In this document: one piece after another, positions 37,801 through 49,700 of the stretch
Numbering within the stretch: position 1 is the stretch's first letter
How the letters are laid out: the number at the start of each line of letters is the position of its first letter
Assembly (NCBI GenBank): GCA_902729315.2
Contig: LR746278.1
Coordinates: 1,623,001 to 1,687,000, forward strand
Source of the DNA: Spirodela intermedia
Taxonomy: Eukaryota > Streptophyta > Magnoliopsida > Alismatales > Araceae
Length of the DNA stretch: 64,000 nucleotides
Reading direction: 5' to 3'
The notes under the pieces: model-generated
Told to the model about the DNA's origin: nothing
Seen by the model: only the letters and a program-made list of their open reading frames with translations
Databases searched by the model: none
Position numbers and translations under genes: made by a program

Positions 37801-40800
37801 AAAAAGAAGTATACGACATTTTAAGGAGTTTGATGAAGAGACCATAAGGAATTAATAGAGGCGGAAACAAGCAATGAGATTAAAAGCATTTGAACTACGT
37901 CAAGGAGAAGATTGATATTTTTTTATCTTCGGAAAAATATTGCCATTAGGGATACAATAAATATCTGCAGAGTTATAAACCAGGAAGCTAGAAAAACTTA
38001 CCACAGTATTATGCCAAATCCCAGCACAATATATTCGAAGCGCGGTAAAAGGGGGCAAGGCCAGGAGCACGTTGTAATTGAAAGCAACCAATGCACCGGG
38101 AAATATGACTGATAGAAATAGAGCAATGTACTCAATCTGTACACCCTGACTGCCATTTGTTGTGGTGTTGCCTAAATTACCCGCAATGAGAATCTAAAAC
38201 ATGAAATTGTAAGGCAACACTAAATTCATAAAAGTTTCCTACCAACGAAGGCCTACAAAATAAGCTCACAAGACAGATTCCTAAGCTAGATAAAAGCAGT
38301 TCTGAAATCAACAAGCGAGTTTAGGGCATAAAAACATTTTGTTAATGCAAAACTGGAAAACGTGAACTTTTCTCTTTCAATTAGAGTATATTCCCCTGCG
38401 TAAAAAGAGATTCCAAACAGACAACTATCTCTTCTGAGGCAACAGAATGCAAGTTAGAGCCACCATGATTAGATTTTCATTGAACGGTTTGGAGAATCCA
38501 TTAAGTGATTTCTACACGTTCAATTACTCTAAATGTAAGAAAAGTAACTGGCAGAAGGAATAAGCAGCAAACAAGCTGTGGAGGACGATGGGTTCATTGA
38601 TCAGTGTCTACGTTGTGGGGAAAAGAACATACTCTTGGTGTATGTGTGTGTTTGTTTGTTGTGGAGGGGGGGGTGGGTTGGGAGTGTGGAAAATGTTACC
38701 TTGCAGTTTCTACCTGGCTTCTATGGCCCACACGTACAGTACAGGTCAGATCTATAGCGTTATGAAGTGGGAGGGAATGAAATTCTGGGATAGAAAGAGG
38801 GCCCTCAAATGGGATACCATCCAGAGGTATAAAAGGGTGATATCATCAACACTGTGCTAAGGGTAGCATGTGGAGATGAAATGTCCTTGGCCCCATTTTC
38901 TGTGACAGTGACCAAGAACTTCACACACTGATGGTGTTTTAACTGTCATTCATTCGCAATACAGCGTTCCTACGTTATTAAATATACAAAGATTGCAGTA
39001 ATTTTGTGAAGGGAGAAATAAAATATGTTATGTAGTTTCTACTGATAAGATAATAGGGCGGTAGATCTGCGCGTTCATATGTGCCCGTTGGTCTCTAAGA
39101 AATTACATAAGGAAATACAGTTGCCTTGAGACAGACAATTGCATCTCCTGGCAGAAAGCAATTTGAGGTCGATCATTTTAACACAACATTTTTTATCATC
39201 TTGTAAGAAATTGTCTAGACCCTGTAACTTTGGTCATTTGGAAACTCTAATCCATGTTTGAAGTGAGGTTCATGAAGAACTGGGCGTCAATTTCGCAGGT
39301 TCTCACCCCTGGGGTTTTTCCTCTTTTGAAGCAAAAGGTTTAATTCACACTGGTGTCATTTGTCACAAATCATTGAGAACAATGAGATTTTCCAAGGGAA
39401 AGGATGCATTTTCATCATCCTATCAAGACGAATAGGCTCTATACAAGAAATTCACGAAAATTGTTTTATTGGTATTGGCGTTTTGGAAAATCGGGTAAAT
39501 AATTGCTTAACAGGGAGATATACATTTCTTTTTTGCTTCAGGAGCTAAAACTTATGATAACATATTATCATGACGACCTCCATCTTTCCTAGAACTTGTC
39601 CTCATGATTTCTTATCCCAAAAGGCGTCCTAATGACAAACCTGTTTAATATGGAAGAGAAAAGAACAAAGTCAGTGATACAATAAAAGAATCATAAAATT
39701 CATTATACCCGCATCCTTCTTTCTCATCCATGCCCACCCGTTGGTCACATAAAGGAAGACTTCAAAACTGGAAAATCTGTCACTTCATGTGAACTTCTAC
39801 AAGCAACTCACCAAGTCAATTTCTTTACCAGAAAGTACACACTACTCATCCATTCATTCAGTAGTCATTATATTGAAAATACCGAATGTTAGAAACACTG
39901 TTGCAACTCCTCCACAGATCAGAAGTGCCAATCCTAAGTCCTGCACCTATAATTCACTCTTATGGGACTGATTTTATTCCACCATTTCCGTAATTTCAAA
40001 AATATATATTAAAAAATGGAGTGTTGCCTTTGCAATGTACAGCTACAGATTTCAGAATTTGGCATGCAACAAATAAATATATTTGGTTTTCAACTTAAAT
40101 CCCTGCACATCCTAAATTTTTGCTCCGGGTTAGCCACGAAATTCAGCCTAAAGTCGTGAAATAGATATAGGCTTATCCAAAACAAATAAGTAAAAACTTC
40201 CCAGGAAATCAGACACTTTTCAAACCAGTTCGTACAATGGAAATAAAAAGCACTCACTAAAGGAAAACAACATTGAATTGAGCTCTATTCCTCCCGTTTA
40301 TCCACCTCAATTAGCAGGGCTTTTCTTACTTCTCAGCTCTCTTGATAGTTCAAGCATTCCACTATTCATTATGAAAAAGTTTACCGTGAAGCTTCACTTT
40401 CGAAAGAGATTGGAAGTACCTCTTGAATCACACGTAAAAGCATAATAAAATTGATGAACAAAGGCAGAAATAAGACTAGAGGAAAAAATAGAATAATAAA
40501 ATTAGCAAGTTAAAAAATAAACAGAAATAAAAGTGTGAATATTGACTAATACGCAACAATGTGTTCAGTAAAGGAAATTATGATGAAGAAAAGAAATATT
40601 CCTGACAGAACCAACATGAAGTATGTTCTGTAAAATGAGGAATACAAGATGCTGACCTTGCAGCAGCTATAGCATGACCAAATTCATGAATAAGAACAGA
40701 AACCAGTGTTGAGAAAATCATCACCCCCGCATCCATTAGAGACAATAAACTGAGTCCAGAAGCCTGAATCGAAGTCAAACAGTCATATGGAGACTACAAT

Positions 40801-43800
40801 ATAGTTTTGTATAGTATAGCAAAGACAAAAGGTAAGACTAACCCAAGAGGGGATCCCAAGCAACCAACTAAGAGGTAAATTATAAAAGCGAGCACTGCCA
40901 CCGCAGAGCTGTAGTGTGCAGGCTAATTGCTGAAGTAGAATCTGACAATCATAAGAACCAAAAATATTAATCGTTACGATTATGTATAACCTGATTTGAA
41001 ATCATAAAAAACCACAAGGAGAAGGGAAAGGGTCACACTAGAATAAGTATAAATCATGGGTAATATTCATTAAAGAACAAACTAGAGTCTGAAAATGCAC
41101 TTTACCGTAATCAGATACTAAAAAATCAAAGAAAGAGAAAAAAAATCAATGGTTAAATCTCATTTTTAACACACCCGGCCGTCAAGGAACAAGGGGTGCC
41201 CATAAAAAACAATTTTTGCTCATCAAAGGATTCATAATGCAGGTCGATACAAAGTGAGAGAAACGGAACATGGGAGAGAACTGGTCACAGGAGTAACGCA
41301 CCAGTGTACCACCAGCGTTTCTGAACCCAAGGTTCCACCTAAATAAACCCAAAGGTGAGACAGCAATAATTCGGTAGATCTACTCTGGCATCCCATGTTA
41401 CCGACATCCGTGTTACAGGTATACCCATAATACCAGTTAGAACCTGATAAAGTACATTTGGGGTGGTATGCAGGGACGCCCAGGGGAGTAAAATGCAAGT
41501 GGAGACAGATTACTCACCAAATCTGCACCACAATTCCTCAGACAGAAGAGAAAAGAGGTGGATCAGATGGAGGCTCAGAATTCCCCATTACATTGCAGAT
41601 GTTGGAGACAGAGTGTCGTGATCTACTTTTTGGATATAAAAGTGGTTAACAGTGGTTCAAAGAACCAAGAACGAATATACCTTAAAAGTGAGCAAGCAGA
41701 GTTGGTCAATGGACCACTACCCAAAAAATTCCTCGAAAGGAACATTTTCTCAAACAAATAGTGAAACTGTGGAGTCAATTCTCGAAGTGGACCAGGAAAC
41801 GGTAGAAGGATAATGTAGCAGGTATGTTTTGGAAATTAGCATAGGAAGGAATATTGGGGTTGGATGAAGACGTCTGCCAGAATTCCATGAGTTATATAAA
41901 TGTGGGAACGTAGGTAAGCCATTATAATGTAGACTTCCTCAGTATCCAGGAGAATGAAAGATAAAACAGATACTACCAGAAAGCGTTGGAGAGCTGATGC
42001 CAACCCGTTGAGAGTAAAGACCTCCCATGGCATTTAGACAGACAGAAGGAGATACCACGAATGAGGACAAGATACGATGTACAGGATTTGCAAGGCTAGG
42101 GGTACGGACAGTGCTCAATAGTAATGACCTTCAGGTGAAAGGAGGATCGATTCATTTGGTAGTTGTTTTTATGGATTTGTAAAGTACTCAACTGAGAGAA
42201 ATCGTCATGGAGCTCAAATCTTTCAAAAAGAAAGCTGGAGACCAGTGTCTGGCTGGCCACGAAGAAATCGATTATGTTCGTCATCCTGCAGTGTCTACCA
42301 TAAATCTCCCTCCAGAAAAGAGAATCTTAGTGGTATTTAGGGAGATTTCTAATGCTAATTTCCCTGAACAAATGTTTGGAGAAGTATCATCATCTGATTT
42401 AGTCAATGTCTTATCCTTAGGTGGAAAAACCTTTCCCCTCATCTCTAGTGGAAAATTTGCAAGAGTTTTCTCTGTTGACACGTCGGACAGATCAGCCAGG
42501 AGCTTTAGGTTTATGACTTGAAACACCAGTGCACCGGCCATTTTTGAATCTGCACTGAACCATGGTCATCTACATCTTCTGTACACGATTAATCTTTATG
42601 CGACAGTGCTGGAGAAGACTCCCCATCTCTTCAAAGCCCAGAAACAGCAATCTTATACATCTCTTTGTGTACTCCCAGTAATTTGGCCGTCTATGTTACT
42701 GAGGGTTGAAACCCCATTGGCAGAAACCTACTGGTATCCTGTAGCCACAAATCTGGAAAGGTCGGCTGCTCGACAGGTCCTATCAATTGCGTTACTCTCA
42801 ATCCACCCTTCTTCAATAATACACATAGGAAACTCTAAAGCCACATACATGATATTCCACATCCTCCAATGGAGCGAAAGTCACACAGCAGATGTACGCA
42901 GGAAATGAAAAGAAATGAAGAGGACGTTTCTTCTCACCATTGTAATGACAGCTAAAGCCATGAAGCTAGCACCCACGCCCATGGTGAACCAAACTCGTAA
43001 ATACCTGAAATAAACGTTAACAAAAAAAAATATATGTTAGCTGAAACCAGAACCAGGCACGAAAGATATAGGAAACAGCTCCCTAAAGTGAAAGTTAGAA
43101 TGGATATAGTAATATGAGGTTCCAATGAACCTGAGGTATACAAGGACAAAAGGTGAAACATTTTTCTTTATCTTAAAGTGTCCCAATGATGCATGCTGGA
43201 TTATGGCCTAGGATGAGATAAAATGTGGAACGTATCGTCAAAAAAATATAAAAAATATCAAAACACATGTTTAATGAACAAACAATAAAAAAGAGACCAA
43301 AACTTTGATCAAAAGTCTAAAATCAGGGAGCGTATGATAGATTTATCTGGTATGTTTTGCATGTTTCTTTGGAAACGACCCATTCATCTTAATAATGTCA
43401 CTCAAGCTGAATTCCATTAGGTTTAAAAGCCTATCTAATATAAGTTTTCTTTAGTAAAGGCAGTTAATTTGATCTTCATAGTAAGTTTCAATAATCTGTA
43501 GCAGACTTTATGCATGAAGTATCAAATACAGTGAAAATGACCGATAAGCTCAATGAACTAGTTCAAGCAAAAATCACTTTTTCTTCAAACCCCTCTCCAT
43601 TTCTAGCCTTAGCAAAATCTCATTATTTTCACCTTTATAGTTCTTCCAGTCATGTGTTTCCTATGGAACTAAAGCAGAACGGAGAACCTTAAAAAAAATG
43701 CGTAGTAATGCAAAACCTAAAACATCCGCACACAACAAAACAACAGCAAAATTAATGAAAGTAAATTCCACGTACTTGGCATGCCTACTTCCCAGTGCAA

Positions 43801-45298
43801 AAAGAAATCCATTGAAAGCTGAAATCTTGAGGTCGCAATACCTGAAAATTTAAGAGAGAAAAATCCGCATGAACAAAAAATTGTGATTTTTCACAGCTTC
43901 GATAACATCCTTTCTCAAGGTTTTCTGACAGAATGCAATTAAAATATTCATATTTATATACACATAAAAAATGAACTGATAATGTGGGATGATTACCTCC
44001 GAACTAAAAGTCTGCGATATGTTAAAAAAAATGAACAAGTGATAGACAATTAAAAATCTTGTGAGATCATGATTTACGTTCAATAATCCCTGGGGCTTTC
44101 ACTTCGACAAGTCTTCGTTCGTGATCGCTCAGAGCCCCTCTTCCATCAGTAAGTACTCCCAACGTGTTGACCACACGGCCTAAAATGGCCTTTCCCGCAG
44201 GGACATCCACAATAGACCCAGTGCGTCACGATTTACTGATCGTAACGTCATTAATGTTAAATAGGGGGAGGACGTATGATGAAAAAAATCCAGTAGCACG
44301 TGTTTTCAGGGCAGTCACGTAGATGATTATGCATGTAAAATTGACAATATGTTGGATTAAACAGACTTAAGTACCTCCGATGACCCTAAACAATTAAGCA
44401 TAGCATGTAATTTTTTATCGTTTCAACTGAAACCATGATTTAGATTGGGACGCTATTTCCCAGGCCTCCAAGATCTGCTTGCCGCATGGTAAATTAAACC
44501 AAAACACAAATTTCGGATGTGGATCCCAAAATTGATCAATAGAAGAAAACAACACATGATACAAAATAGGGACAGGAAAGTAAAATTGATAGAAAACTTT
44601 TGGACATAGGGAGTTAAATAAGTTATTTTGCCGTGCTTTGAGGAAGGACACTGTAACTAAGCACCAAACTTATAAATACTCGAAAAACGGAAACGTATTT
44701 TGAAGAATTATATGGCGAAAAATCGCATCCTTATGTCGTCCAATACACTAAACGTCCTAATGATCCACGAGAGATATCCTGTGACCAATTTTTTTTGTCA
44801 AGTTCATTCATTTGTCGAGTTCAATCGACCATTCTCTGTTTTGGTCATCCTCGTCAAAAATCTAAATGCCACAATGAGTAACTAGGTTTCTCCACGACTG
44901 TTCCTTAATCACTCCGTGGCTTCATCTCGTTATGGGGATTCCTGTTCTCACGAGAGGAATATGCTGCACTACGTCGAGGATTTCTGAACCCCAGTGTGTT
45001 TCTATGTACTGATTCGTTTCAGTCTAGACTTGTGGATACTATGACCGAAACCGAACTATATCTGTATCTTTTTCTATTGTTGCACATTATAACGTAGGGG
45101 GCGTACCCAGGAAGCCCGGAAACACAGAGATTGTAAAAGGAAACGCAAAAATATCATCACTGTGTTAGGGTAGACAAACTTGTGCACTTGGAATGGCGAT
45201 TACCAGCACGAGATAGTGTGGGAGAGGCGCGTCCTCGAGTGAAGCGGCAGAACCGCCTGCGATCTCCTGCTTCTTCTTGCTCGTCTCTGACCGGGCAT
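34833..45298 (-). CDS. S2P: Membrane-bound site-2 protease (S2P, M50 zinc metalloprotease)
   Basis: S2P is the Golgi/ER intramembrane metalloprotease that frees membrane-tethered transcription factors after site-1 cleavage; in plants it activates bZIP17/28-type stress factors. Exons, 5' to 3' on the minus strand: 45204-45298, 43776-43841, 42938-43004, 40843-40941, 40657-40763, 38002-38149, 36923-37003, 36391-36840, 35266-35592, 34833-35003. Phases join throughout, giving 536 residues. The N-terminus is basic ([13 protein letters not shown]), and exons 1-2 join across the conserved SCW/YCD sequence. The catalytic HEFGH is at about residues 135-139 in a hydrophobic segment, and the third zinc ligand is in LDGE near 484-487. 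Between them, exon 8 (residues 222-371) has a PDZ-like start (GYLSPGDII) and a cysteine-rich lumenal part. Intron 1 carries a mitochondrial DNA fragment. Confidence 0.9.
44070..44225 (-). pseudogene. atp1: Nuclear-inserted fragment of mitochondrial atp1 (ATP synthase alpha)
   Basis: Translating the minus strand gives 52 uninterrupted codons that match the mitochondrial F1 alpha subunit, including [25 protein letters not shown] and [12 protein letters not shown]. No start codon, no flanking alpha sequence and no splice context suit it. A TGA precedes and another follows in frame. It sits inside S2P intron 1 on the S2P sense strand. Several substitutions at normally conserved positions (NTLGVLT where DALGVPI is usual) indicate a decayed copy, because plant mitochondrial genes change slowly. 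I infer a NUMT. A fragment of a transferred or duplicated gene is the alternative. Confidence 0.8.
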
Positions 45299-46718
45299 TG
45301 CTAGCACCCTCGCCTTCGCCCCTTTCTCCGTTCGATCGTTGGCAATGGAAACCTCTTAGAATGTCCAGGGTGGCGAACGCTCGCATCGCACGCCCTTCCA
45401 CTCTTCGTACGATAGAGCGAAGACACCGTACGAAGACGTCGGCTTCTGGTACGAAGAAATTTGGTTATTCTCTCCGATCCGCGCACGGCCTCGCCGTGCC
45501 TCTCGAAACTCACTCAGCCTTTTTGTGCCCCTCGTTTGGGCGATTTGGTGTGTGTGAGCTCCGACCGACTAGAACTTCATTAACATGTTCGGGTCATTCC
45601 CTCGTCGATGCACGGGCCCTGTGCACATCGAAAAAAACCATGAGAAACTTGGTAAGAAACTTATTCCTTGATTGTTCTAGACACGCACGATACTTTCCGC
45701 ACATAGAAACAAATAAATTCAAACTTTTCAAGTCATTGGATCATGCTCTGTGCTCAACGCACAATCCACTTGCACGTCGAAACTGATTAACTTAAATATT
45801 ATATATATATATAAATACCTATCCTAAACACTCGTAGGAGTTCCTCCTCTTTCTCTCACACAATACAAAATCCACTAAAAATATGTCTAATTAGGTAACC
45901 ATTTATTAGGTCCGAGTGCCGCACAACTATTATTTTTATATCTTAAAAGATATTAAATCAGCTGTATTATTATAATTGGATAATTATTTTAAATTCCCTA
46001 TTAAATAGTATTTTCAATATACATCACTTATTTCCCATAATCATTATTCTTTTCACCATTCATCTCGTGTTATTTATTATTTTCAGGGACCTTTTTGTGC
46101 AAGCGTTACCTAAACTGCTTCTATTTCGAGTTTTAGACATAAAATCATACTTACAGATAAAACTATTACCCCATTTGGGTCCTTTTATTTTTCTATTTAC
46201 CCCTCGCTATATCTGTAATTACGGTATACTCATTTCTGCTGCACGTCCTGGCTCACAGAACATTAGATGAGTGCAAGCCCGGAGATATATTCCGAGTTTA
46301 TTTAAAGTGATGTGAAAAATAAATAAATGTATTAGTCGAGGTGACTTTATTTAAAAGAAAACACAACTTGATTCCTCTCCCCAAATTGGATTGGGGACTG
46401 CGAAGCGATTCTCGTTCCGATGATTCCACGCGGGCACGAGAGTGCTCGGATGAGATTCGGGCTTGATCAATTAGTCCTTATTTTTTGTCATAAATAAATA
46501 ATTTAATGGTATTCATCATTATTGCGGAAAAGGGTACCAATTTTAAAATCCCCGTAATAGAGAGGAAGGACGTCCGTGTAGCGTTCCAGACAGTCGACCG
46601 ATTCCACTCCGTAAGACGCGAAGGTTCGATCCAACTGTTGTACGTGATGGTAGAGGCATGATCGGTTGCGTTTTTCCCAGTTTGAAGCGAATCCCGGGAA
46701 GAGAGAGGAGCGCTCAAG
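45299..46718. other. Divergent intergenic region between S2P and ARPC2
   Basis: GC-rich DNA just upstream of S2P (to about 45650) is probably its promoter and 5' UTR. AT-rich sequence follows, with a short (TA)n at about 45798-45813, and then the ARPC2 upstream region. Open frames here are not recognisable proteins. Confidence 0.55.
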
Positions 46719-49700
46719 ATGCGGAATCAAGCGGCGGCGATTTTCTCCGGAGCGGGGACGATGCTGCTGCAGTCCTCGTCGAGGTTCCTCCTGAAGATAC
46801 TGGAAAGCCGAGCGTATAGGTGAACAATTTGCTCCGAACCCCCCTACGGCTTTTAGCGATTTGCGTCTGTGGGATGGGATCTGGATCTGTTTAATTCCGG
46901 GCGCTTATAGAAGTGTTCCTGTCGATGGTGACGTTTCCTCGACGTTGGTGGTGGTGGATTGTCGAGGAATGCCGATCGTTATGCCTGCGCAGATGGTGGA
47001 ATTACGTCGGATTTTTAAAATGTTTGCAGTTCATAGAAAGGGACAGCTTCCTAATGATTTTCAGCCGCACATGCCTGGGTGTTTTATTTCTTCAGTGGTC
47101 CGGAGAAAGGCGTCGATCTTGATTGCCACTCGGTTGAGTTTGATGATGTTCGATATCACATTCAGGTGTGTTTTTCTTATATAATTTATCTGGACATAAA
47201 CAACATGTGTGGAATTTTGTGGACAAAAGGGCAGGTTAGGAAGCTGCCTTACAAGGATCTTTAATGCCTTCAGTTCTCTGTGAAGAGTCCTCAACTCATG
47301 CTGATATCAGTCTCGCTGCCCACTCCGCCACCAGAAACCGTGTTCATTGCCGGTCTCCCTTTTGGCGCCATAGAAGCTGTAAAGGCGGCATACGGCGGAG
47401 TGGTACAGATTCTTGATCCCCCAAAGGATGGATACAATCTCACAATGAAACTCAACTTGTCCAAACTTCCAGCAAACGAAGGTCAAACGATTTTCCTTCT
47501 CAAGGTCATTATAAATTTGTTATATTATGTCTGTGCATAGGATTGCCATCATCGTGCACAGTTGTGTGAACTTGACTGTAAGGACAGCATAATATTTTAC
47601 GAAATGCAATATCTTCTTTTTAGATGTTCAAAACACTTCTTCATGCGCATGAACTACAGTCTATATATAATATAGATATTATTTACAAAGTAGAATAGGG
47701 CTTGCCTTCTTGTAATGCTGAAGACTCGTCAGTGCGACTGCCAAATGAGGTCGAGAAGGAGAAGTAGGCGGAGAAAAGCTGTCTTAGGTGTGCAGGATTA
47801 TTTTATTAATTGACAGTGTGTTGTTTTATACACTCAGAAATGACGCAGCAGAAATGATAGGATAAAGATTTGATCGAATTGACGTAGCTTGAGTCGAAAT
47901 CTTGTCTTTGAATCCACGAGATTTGATCTAGTTTTTTGTGAAGATCCTTCACCCTGAGTCCACATAAGGAAGAAACATGATCCTTCACTGTTGAATCCAC
48001 AAAGACTTCATCCTAGGTTCACATGATCAAAATAGTTCCCTTGAATCCACAAAGGGCGTTGGGATCCACTAGCAGAGAAATAGAACTTCAAAAGAGGTAA
48101 AATGTTGTAGAATTGATTGAAAATAGATTGATTACCTCTAAGGTTACAAGGGGGTCCCTACATAGAACAAAATCTAGTTATAATGTCCATAGCTGGAGAT
48201 TCTGTTAGAACATTCCGAAAGAAAAGGTGGGGTTCTCCTTAAGGAAAATGAGAGGTTCTGTTATTTATGTCATTCAAACAGAACTAAAAAGTAGGAAACG
48301 AAAATAAAAGCGGGAATTTAAGTTCCAACACATTTAGGATGCCTCCAAATCTCTTATGGGCCATCTCATGCTAAATTTGGGCCAGCTTGTATCTTTCACA
48401 CATCTTGGGCCTCTAGTCCATTTGGGCTTAGTTGAAACTGGGCTGCATCAAGAAATTGGTTCAATTCAAAAGTACTCACATACTTCGTATGTATTCTTTT
48501 TATACTCTTATCAGATAAGGATCTTACTAATGTCTCAACATTCCGATTTGTGTTCTTTTTAGGAATCCCAGAAAGGTTGAATTTCGGACCATAACATCTG
48601 ACATCGGAACTTGTGACTCAGTGTTGTTAAGATTTACATTAATCTAGTTTCCTTGAATTTTAGACCTTTCTATCAACCCATCTGAGATGGCAAACTAATC
48701 TTCTTGAAAGGGTGCTGGTGATTCATTTTATTTCCAACCACGCACACTTCTCATGATTGCTTTATGATCATTTGAACATCAAGTTCAATATGGAAAATAT
48801 GTAAGTTACCCAGCTTCTCTTAAATGTATGATATCCAACATTTCGGAAATATCATGGTCTTTGGTTTCTTGTGTGTCACCCGTAGGAAGATTATCACGGT
48901 ACCTGAAATGCAGGTGGTTGTCACCTGTATGGCATACAATTTGATCGTAACAAAAGAATCATACAGTGGATGAATCTCTCTAGAGTTTTGATCACTATGG
49001 CGTTCTCCAAATTTCTATTGGTTCTTATTGATATCTAAATACCAATTGATTTAATCCATCATGCTTCACACTATCTCTAGGATCAAAGATTCGCAACTCC
49101 AGACTGCATATCCATATGAGAAGAGTCCCTTGGAACTAGATTTTTCTCCTCCCCATGTTATCACAACTGGTCGCTAAATTTCGTTTGAATTCTCGGGTAC
49201 CAAGCTGCACATTTAAAGCTTCCACTCTCAAAAAAGTCTGAAGAAAACGTTCAGTTTTCTGTTACGTCATTAGAAGAACAAATCTAAAGGTTACACTAAA
49301 GATAATTGTGGAATGAGGTGGAATATCATGGTATGTTCAGTTTTCTATGATACTCTAGTGCTTTGTGATCGAATATGATTGAATGATATAGTGCGGGGTG
49401 ACACACCACCAGCCACCATCTGCCTATCATTTTAACAAGGAAACATCACATTTAGTTAAGAGGGATCTGATGAAACTCTGTTTTGACTAGGCGGAAATAT
49501 TTTTTACCTTGGGCAAAACTGTTTTAGAAGTTTCGAATTTGAAGTCTTTTCTGAGGTTATCAAAGCCGCAAAGATTATTTTGAATATTGTCATTCTTGTC
49601 GCTATGCAGTGGCTATGGTACCAGCTCCTTTTTCTTTAATTTTATACCGCTTTTTTGCACCCTCCAAATTTCTAAGACTTGTCTATTATCGTTTGTTTTA

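Noticed and set aside
45165-45401. Minus-strand frame starting MEGRAMRAF as S2P exon 1
   Set aside because: It ends in phase 0 at the donor and would put exon 2 out of frame. The frame starting at 45298 ends in phase 2 and joins to the conserved SCWYCD sequence.
45277-45786. 169-codon open frame on the plus strand upstream of S2P
   Set aside because: It overlaps S2P exon 1 (45204-45298, minus), is arginine- and serine-rich low-complexity sequence, and resembles no family.
46478-46730. Minus-strand frame upstream of ARPC2 that looks protein-like
   Set aside because: I could not link it to any family or to S2P exons, it overlaps the ARPC2 start, and a second minus frame over the same DNA is also open.
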